Source: Amaranthus tricolor (lineage: Eukaryota > Streptophyta > Magnoliopsida > Caryophyllales > Amaranthaceae). From it: a DNA stretch of 64,000 nucleotides. Positions 56,504 to 64,000 of the stretch are shown in pieces. Where the stretch lies: positions 16,901,267 to 16,965,266 of the forward strand of contig NC_080051.1 in NCBI RefSeq assembly GCF_026212465.1, read 5' to 3'. The translations under genes and the position numbers were made by a program. The notes under the pieces are model-generated. The model was not told the origin of the DNA and did not search any database. It saw only the letters and a list, made by a program, of their open reading frames with translations. The stretch's first letter is position 1; each line of letters begins with the position of its first letter.

Positions 56504-56869
56504 ATGTCGGAAAACTTTAAGTGTCATCCTCTAAGGAAACATAACAAATGAAAAAATATCATTGGTTAAAAAATGAATACATGACATATCGATAAATTTT
56601 TTATTTAGTAATAGTATGAATAAAATAAGTAAAAGAATAAATTAAAAAATATAACAATAATTATGGAAACAAATCATAAAAAATTATAAAAATGTTAGAA
56701 AGTTCCAAGCATCATCCTCTAAGGAAGCATGACAATTGAAAAATATCATTGGTTGAGAAATGTATGCATGACATATTAATTAATTTTTATTTAGTAATAG
56801 TATGACGAAAATAGTTAAATGATTAAATCAAATGTATAACAATAATTATGGAAATAAAAATTTAACTTA
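56504..56869. repeat. Imperfect 188-bp tandem dimer
   Basis: ATGTCGGAAAACTTTAAGTG... (from 56504) recurs as ATGTTAGAAAGTTCCAAGCA... (from 56692). The two copies share CATCCTCTAAGGAA, AAATATCATTGGTT, CATGACATAT, TTATTTAGTAATAGTATGA and TATAACAATAATTATGGAAA. Identity is roughly 80-85% by eye. The dimer is non-coding and lies next to the left LTR at 56910. Confidence 0.85.
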
Positions 56870-56909
56870 TTCTTTTGTATTAGTGATGGGAAGTAAGATC
56901 AAAAGATTA

Positions 56910-57713
56910 TTGAAATGTGTGCCAATATCGTTACGATGCTAAGAACAAACAACAACGAACAAAACAAAGTTTGACAATGTAACTAAAAAGGACACAAAGA
57001 TTTAAGGAGGTTCACCCAATGATGGCTACGTCCTCCGTGGTGTGTAGTTTCTGTTTATATTATATCAAAAGAATACAAACAACACTTTTTAATGAAGAAT
57101 TACAATTGAGAAAGAGATAACAAACAAAATGGCTATGTGTTTGGCTTAGGGGTTGTGTTTGATGTATTTGATGTGTGAGTATGAGAGCCCTATTTATAGT
57201 ACTAGGTACATGAAGATGAATAGCTCAATTGAATACATAGTTAATATTGAGTAATGAATACTATGAAATAACTCTAAGGATTTGAAAGGTCGAAAACTAT
57301 TGAGTAATGAATACTATGAAATAACTCTAAGGATTTGAAAGGTCGAAAACAAGCATCCCATGTATATCAGAGAATCCGCTCGACCGGATCAGAGAGCTCG
57401 CTCGGTCGAGCGGCTCGGTCGAGCGAGTATCAGCCAAAACTGGGGCATTCTGTCTGACCGCTCGACCTACCAAAATGACTCGCTCGGTCGAGCGGGTAGG
57501 TCGAGCGACCTTACTGCTTCCTCTGTCAGATTTTGATCGAGCATACAATAAATCAAACCCTTTCATTTTCTTCATTAATCTTCATTAACACCCATAATTC
57601 TTCATGAATACTCCACACATAATTACACCCATTTAGTTACCACCATCCAAGAGTCACACTCATGAATTCATTCCTTTAATGTGCACTCAAGTCACACACT
57701 ACCATTCATAACA
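56910..57713 (-). repeat. 3' LTR of the 57-62 kb copia element (complete)
   Basis: 804 bp, bounded by TG...CA on either strand. It carries a 53-bp internal tandem duplication (57245-57297 and 57298-57350) that the other LTR lacks. A GC-rich cluster of CGCTCGACC / GCTCGGTCGAGC palindromic words runs from 57369 to 57530, in contrast to the AT-rich remainder. Confidence 0.9.
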
Positions 57714-57803
57714 ATCTCCACCTTGACTTGAGTTCACCCAAGTCAAAACATTCATCAATCCACTTCATAAAAACATACACACCTCAAAATGCCCAAGAGG
57801 GCA

Positions 57804-60800
57804 TTATTTCAAGCAAGGAGCTAAACCTACCAAGTCAACACATAATTCAAACTTGGTAGAAGGTAATGACTTTGTCATCATGTCGGCCGGATTTTCCGTA
57901 GTGTCAATCTTCTTCAATAACACCCTTTTGTGCTCAACTTCATCTCGGATGAAATTATACTTAATATCAATGTGCTTGGACCTTCTATGAAATGTATTTT
58001 GATTTCTAGCCAAATGAATTGCACTTTGACTATCACAATGCACACTTACCTCACACACCTTATTGCACATTTCACCAACAAGACCTTTAAGCCAGTTTGC
58101 CTCTTTAAATGACTCGGCCACGGCTATGTACTCCGCTTCGGTTGTAGAGAGAGCAACCACATCTTGCAGCGATGATTGCCAACTTATCGCCGAACCACCC
58201 AAAGTAAACACGAACCCACTTGTGGACTTTCTATTATCTAGATCACCACCATAATCCGAGTCACAAAACCCGGTTAGCTTGCTTGCATTCTTCCCATACA
58301 TGAGACAAACATTAGAAGTATCTTTCAAATACCTCAATAACCACTTTAGCGGCTCCCAATGTCCCTTTCCCGGATTAGACATATATCTACTCACCAAACT
58401 CACCGCATGAGCAATGTCGGGTCTAGAACATACCATAGCATACATAACGCTACCAACGGCACTAGTGTACGGAATTCTTACCATTTGCTCTTCTTCCGCC
58501 TTTGTTTGTGGACACAAATTCTTGGACAATTTGAAATGAGAAGCAAGAGGAGTAGACACACCTTTAGCATCATCCATAGAGAAACGTTGCACAACTTTCT
58601 CAATGTACTTCCTTTGACTAAGGTATAGGATACCCTTAGCCCGATCTCTCAAAATCTCCATCCCAAGAATCTTCTTGGCTTCACCAAGATCTTTCATATC
58701 AAATTCACTTGAGAGCAACTCTTTCAAGTTCTCCACCTTAAACAAAGAACTACATGCTACTAGCATGTCATCAACATATAAGAGCAAATATAATAAAGAA
58801 CCATCTTCAAACTTCTTAAAATAGACACAACTATCATAAGAAGTTCTAATAAAATCATGTGAAATCATAAAGGAATCAAACCTTTTGTACCATTGCCTTG
58901 GAGATTGCTTCAACCCATACAATGACCTCTTCAATCTACACACATGATTCTTCTTACCGGCTACCTCAAAACCTTCCAGTTGCTTCATAAAGATTTCTTC
59001 TTCAAGCTCACCGTGAAGAAAAGACGTTTTTACATCCAATTGATGTAACTCCAAATCCTCCATCGCCACCAAAGCAAGCAATGCCCTTATAGAAGAGTGT
59101 TTCACCACCGGTGAGAAAACCTCATGAAAATCAACACCCTTAATTTGAGAGTATCCCTTTGCAACTACCCTTGCTTTGTAGATGGGAGGAATATCACTAG
59201 AAGGACCCTCCTTCCTCTTGAATATCCACTTGCACCCCACAATTTTCTTTTTCTTTGGTGCAACAACGATATCCCAAGTTCCATTCTTTGCAAGAGACTC
59301 CATCTCTTGCTTCATGGCAATCAACCACTTGCTTGAGTCATTTGAGGCCATAGCCTCCTTGTACGTACTTGGTTCATTTAACCCTTCGACTTCGCTATCA
59401 ATGTTGAGAGCATAAACAACATAATCACATTCTTTGCCTAGTTGTGGACAAAGGAGGAGACCTTTGTTGAACATCATCATAATTTTCCTCATCATCAATA
59501 TTAGAAGGTTGAACCTCCACTTGTGCATCATCATTTACATCATTATCAAAAGATTTTTCAACACTAGATACAAGCATGCTATTTTCATCAAAAACAACAT
59601 CTCTAGAAACAATTATTTTCTTTGATTCATTACACCACACCCTATACCCCTTTACACCCACTCCATATCCCACAAAAATACCTTTTCTAGCCCTAGGTTC
59701 TAACTTACCATCATTTATATGAATATAAGCTGGACAACCAAAAATCCTAAGACTAGAATAGTTTACCGGAGTGTTGTACCACACTTCTTGTGGCGACTTG
59801 AATTTCAAGGCGGTATGAGGTGAACGGTTGACCAAATAACACGCCGTAGCCACCGCTTCGGCCCAAAATTGCTTCCCCAAATTAGCTTGTTTTAGCATGC
59901 ATCTAGCCCTTTCCAACAATGTTTTATTCATCCTCTCCACAACACCATTTTGTTGAGGACGACCTGCACAAGTTCTATGTCTAACAATACCTTCATTAGA
60001 ACAATATTTGAGAAATTTATTATCAACAAATTCAAGACCATTGTCGGTTCTTAAGGTCTTGATGCTCCTACCGGTTTTCTTTTCAATCATCTTCTTCCAT
60101 TCCAAGAAGACATCAAACACTTCATTTTTATGTTTTATAAAATAACACCAAATTTTCCCGGAGAAATCATCAATAAAGGTCAACATGTAACTACAACCAC
60201 TAAGGGAGGGCATTCGAGAAGGCCCCCAAAAATCGGAATGGACATAATCTAAAATTCCCTTAGTGCTGTGAACGGCGGGCTTGAAACTAACTTTCTTGTG
60301 TTTCCCATAAACACAATGTTCACAAAAACCAAGGTTCCCAAATTTCTTCCCATCAAATAAACCTTGTTTAGAGAGTTAAAACATACCTCTTTCGCCCATG
60401 TGACCAAGCCTCAAATGCCAAAGTTTGGTGTCATGATCGGACATTGTGCTTGTGGAAATATTTGCCGAGCCAAGAATGGTTGAACCTTGAAGAGCATACA
60501 AACTCCCATTCAACTTACCCTTCATCACAACTATTGAGCCTTTGGCAACCTTCATAACTCTACCTTCACAAGTGATTCTACACTTGATCTTGTCAAGAGT
60601 ACCCAAAGACAAAAGATTCTTTTTCAACCCCGGGACATACCTTACATCGGTTAAGGTCCTCACAATCCCATCATACATCTTCATTCTAATGCTCCCAAAA
60701 ACAACAACCTTACAAGTAGTGTTGTTTCCCATGGTAACATTTCCCCTATCAACACTTTCAAAAGTATGGAAGAAAGTTTTGTTGGGAGTCATGTGGAATG

Positions 60801-61752
60801 TGCACCCCGAATCAAGAATCCATTCATTATTATTTTTGTACTCATGAGTGGCAACAAGAACATCACCATCATCACTATCATTCACATAACTAGCATTAGC
60901 ATTACTAGTTCCTTCCCTAGCCTCCTCTTCATTTTTCTTTTTAAGCTTCCAACAATCCTTCTTGATGTGGCCCTTAAGCTTGCAATAATTACAAGTTTTA
61001 TTTTTATTTGGCCTAACGGACTTGGACCTCCCTTTACCTTTGTTTCCACTCCCACTAGTGGAACCTTTCTCTTGTAACCTCCCTCTCACAAACAACCCAT
61101 CACTAGCATTGCTTTGTGACTTTTGTGATAATTGTGAATCAATAAGGTCCCTTTGTGTTAAGGCACTCTTCACATCATCACTACTCAAATTATCTCTACC
61201 ATAAAGTAGAGTTTCTCTAAAATTTTTATAAGAAGGGGGTAGAGAACATAAAAGATAAATTGCCAAGTCTTCATCATCAAGATTGACATCAATGTTTTGC
61301 AAATCCATAACAATGGAATAAAACTCATCTAAGTGAGGTTTCAAAGGTTTACCTTCCTCCAAGCGTAAATCGTAGAGTCTACTTTTCAAAAGTAGCATAT
61401 TGGTAACACTCTTGGCCATGTAGAGTGATTCCAACTTCTCTCATATACTCTTGGTTGCTGTTTCTTTAACAACCTCTCTTAGAACTTCATTGGAAAGGCA
61501 TAATTAAATTGCCGATAATGCCTTAGTGTCTATCTCTTCCCATCTCGATGCGGACATTCCTTCCGGCATCTTATCTACACCATCAATGGCCTTATGCACA
61601 CCATTTTGGATCAAAATGGCTCTCATTTTGACTTGCCATAAGCCAAAATTTACATTTCTATCAAACTTCTCAATGTCGAGCTTCATTGTAGTCATGATTC
61701 TCAAATAATAATTTCTTAAAACACCGTAAAAACAACTTGGCTCTGATACCAA
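57804..61752 (-). pseudogene. Copia gag-pol polyprotein with a few inactivating changes
   Basis: On the - strand, in order: gag (from about 61690, NFGLWQVKMRAILIQNGVHK), CCHC knuckle (CNYCKLKGHIKKDC, near 60980), aspartic protease (WILDSGCTFHM, near 60810), pre-integrase (KLWHLRLGHMGERGM), integrase (FIDDFSGKIWCYF, LRTDNGLEF, QNGVVERMNKTLLERAR), RT (VGCKWIFKRKEG, KTSFLHGELEEEIFM, RSLYGLKQSPRQWYKRF, intact LYVDDML) and RNase H (TGFCDSDYGGDLDNRKSTSG, ALSTTEAEYIAVAE). Breaks are TAA near 61503, TGA near 61440, TAA near 60376 and a 1-nt shift near 59450. The stops are consistent with C-to-T or G-to-A changes. The other domains are intact. Confidence 0.9.
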
Positions 61753-61753
61753 T

Positions 61754-62201
61754 TGAAATGTGTGCCAATATTGTTACGATGCTAAGAACAAACAACAACG
61801 AACAAGACAAAGTTTGACAATGTAACTAAAAAGGACACAAAGATTTAAGGAGGTTCACCCAATGATGGCTACGTCCTCCGTGGTGTGTAGTTTCTGTTTA
61901 TATTATATCAAAAGAATACAAACAACACTTCTTAATGAAGAATTACAATTGAGAAAGAGATAACAAACAAAATGGCTATGTGTTTGGCTTAGGGGTTGTG
62001 TTTGATGTATTTGATGTGTGAGTATGAGAGCCCTATTTATAGTACTAGGTACATGAAGATGAATAGCTCACTTGAATACATAGTTAATATTGAGTAATGA
62101 ATACTATGAAATAACTCTAAGGATTTGAAAGGTTGAAAACAAGCATCCCATGCATATCAGAGAATCCGCTCGACCGGATCAGAGAGCTCGCTCGGTCGAG
62201 C
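61754..62201 (-). repeat. 5' LTR of the copia element, interrupted
   Basis: Matches 56910-57410 of the 3' LTR, without the 53-bp duplication, with about six substitutions. Homology ends exactly at 62201, inside the GCTCGGTCGAGCG cluster, where TGTAACATCTCGG begins. The missing 350 or so bases may lie beyond the window, on the far side of the inserted repeat. Confidence 0.88.
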
Positions 62202-64000
62202 GTGTAACATCTCGGAATAACTCGGGTCGTACGGAAAGAGAAGATGACCTTTTAAAAACGAGGCTACTATAATCCGAGTCAAACCGGGATGTTAGAAAAC
62301 AGTTTAAAATGGTTTTGAAGTTAAGGAAAATGTGCGGATCGAGTTCTATTAGCGTTATTAAGAACTACTAGATAATAAGAAATTCTTAGCAGCAGATAAG
62401 AACGAAAAGTTAAATCTACTTATTACAACTTGAGAACGAAAATCGCCTCATAAAAACCAAATGTTCTTCAAACTTAACTAGAAAATTCTAATGATTTATT
62501 TCTTCAAGGGTCAATCCTCACTCCCCAGACCTGCAACTTAACTTACTGCTAGTCATTGCCCAGATAGGAAACAACATCATCGCAGGGTCGTTAAGACCAA
62601 AAGTACACGTCAGCAATCGTCGCATACCAAATAAAATAATAACACAAGAGAAAGTTTTAATTTAATAACTGACGATTCACAGAACCGTACGCTTCATTCA
62701 TGCTCATTAAGAATAATTATTTTCATGTAAAGGTTAGTCAGCCATACTGCTGTACTATCCAGCCATACTGCCGGTACACTCCAATCTCCATAAGTGAGAC
62801 AATACATTAGGGGGAGCTAACCCCTAAGCAAGTCTCTACCATAGACACTCGCCTTACTTCGGTGCCTATGGTTAAGTATGCATACCCCCGCGGTGGCTCA
62901 TAATGCCCTCATAAACCGCGAGTAATTCATTTCCACCAATTGACGTCATACTACGTCCACTTTAAAGTTAGTGAGGTCATACTACCTCTGCTTATCAAAA
63001 CAATGTATAAAAATTATTGATTCGAAAGATAACATTATTCGTACTATATATCCATACTTTACTTTTGTATACCATTATTATATGATACATCGGACTAATG
63101 CGAACCACGCTGCGTGTACATACCTTAAGCAAGATAACCAACTCACAAGCGTCTTAATCAATTCCCGGTCACGAATCGACTTCCTACAAGGTTCAATCGT
63201 ATTCGGAAAATAAGCACACATACACATTTTCCTCAAATCATCAACACACATATACAATCACATCCATACCTAGAATACTACACACAACATGAACATCTAT
63301 CACATACTATAACATGGTATCTACACAAAACCGGACAGCCTATACAATCTGTCCAGAAACTCAACTTAAAACTGTCAAACTGAAAATCCGAATTCACCGT
63401 TGCTTCCGGAAGGCGTCAAAACCCCCGGGTACCAATTTTCATAATTTGTAACATAGTATAAGTATTTTTAACTTAATTTCAAAGGCAAAAATGTTCCAAA
63501 AACACATTTTTTTCACCATTTTCAAAACCTACGGGATTTTGTCATTCCATTTTTTTTATCACAAAAATATAAATATCAATGCTTTATGTCCTATTAAATC
63601 TAAACAACAAAATTTACATAAAAATAAATTTTAATGAATTATTATTATTATTATTTTTTTTTTTCAATATAATTCTTTTTACACAATTGTATACACACAT
63701 ACACATCACATATTTACATGTATATTTTTTTTTCTACCAACATTATAAATTCCTTCTACTAATCAATAAAAATAAATAAATAAATTCCTAACACCACATA
63801 CATTTTTTTTTTCTATGAACATTCATTTATATATATATATATTTTCAATCATCCATCAAAAAATTTCTTCACACATATGTAAACATATCCAAAACCCTAA
63901 AAAAAAACATACATTAATTTAGATAGAAAATACATCATACTTTCACACATGAATTTTTAAATCATGAACAAATCATAACTATAAAATAACACACATAAAA
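62202..64000. mobile_element. Probable long LTR (Ty3-gypsy-like), incomplete
   Basis: It starts abruptly with TGTAACATCTCGGAATAACT within the copia LTR. TGTAACA(C/T)C(C/T)CGG is a common start of long plant gypsy LTRs. The following 1.8 kb has no coding potential and mixes a GC-moderate part (to about 63430) with an AT-rich part carrying T-runs. No second copy, primer-binding site or ORF is in the window, so the class remains provisional. Confidence 0.5.

Larger units (their letters stand above)
56910..62201 (-). mobile_element. Ty1-copia LTR retrotransposon, young, - strand, 5' LTR interrupted at 62202
   Basis: The element reads right to left. The 3' LTR is 56910-57713. The 5' LTR begins at 61754 and is cut at 62201 by another repeat. 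The inverse of TGGTATCAGAGC (primer-binding site) is at 61740-61751, and a purine tract (complement of ATCTCCACCTTG) adjoins the 3' LTR at 57714. The polyprotein is nearly complete but carries three stops and one frameshift. Comparing the LTRs over about 445 shared bases, I count about six substitutions, so insertion was recent. The protein motifs fit the Tork/Tnt1-like lineage (inference). Confidence 0.93.

Overview
This window is nuclear DNA from a flowering plant. The protein genes have GT-AG introns and plant-specific families, there is a nuclear tRNA gene without an encoded CCA, and most of the sequence is AT-rich and filled with plant transposons (MULE, Ty1-copia, L1- and RTE-like LINEs, Stowaway-like and hAT-like MITEs). 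A eudicot, perhaps a member of the Caryophyllales/Amaranthaceae, is my guess from the repeat types. That assignment is inference only.

Host genes. Four intact protein genes were reassembled from exons: (1) a DCD-domain protein, + strand, 9004-14792, 4 exons, 539 aa; (2) an ORP3-type oxysterol-binding-protein-related protein, - strand, 22487-35547, 10 exons, 457 aa, with two introns of more than 4 kb; (3) a small RAB5IF/Rab5-interacting-family membrane protein, + strand, 45535-48916, 4 exons, 125 aa; (4) a single-exon GT47 xyloglucan galactosyltransferase-like protein (MUR3/KATAMARI type), - strand, 53579-55621, 680 aa. A tRNA-Gly(TCC) gene lies at 51040-51110 on the - strand.

Mobile DNA, left to right. 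A nearly complete MULE (1 to about 4.8 kb) has CACGTG-containing terminal inverted repeats (TIRs), an apparently intact 860-aa three-exon transposase on the - strand, and a convergent 150-aa GRF-zinc-finger/coiled-coil/membrane protein on the + strand. A degenerate Ty1-copia element occupies 17.8-22.1 kb. L1-like and RTE-like LINE fragments lie in the ORP gene. A second, unrelated-looking MULE (35775-41399) ends about 230 bp upstream of the ORP start codon. It has palindrome-bearing TIRs, a broken transposase and a broken plant-mobile-domain (PMD) gene, but an intact 105-aa GRF protein gene in the same position as in the first MULE. A very decayed copia relic follows (42.0-44.6 kb). A young Ty1-copia element on the - strand (56.9-62.2 kb) is interrupted at 62202 by what looks like a long LTR running off the window. 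Many MITEs, foldback elements and local tandem duplications fill the rest.

Most interesting signal. Both MULEs carry a small GRF-type zinc-finger plus coiled-coil gene reading inward from the TIR opposite the transposase. This is the position that mudrB occupies in maize MuDR. The two GRF proteins share a W-Q-R-[ED]...L..EK..L..EI block outside the zinc finger, and the GRF gene is the only intact gene in the second element. This suggests a conserved MULE accessory protein. A second recurrent pattern is a family of short elements whose ends carry GTCTC hairpins next to a GGGCT/GCCCA motif, each enclosing a different array of units about 22 bp long.
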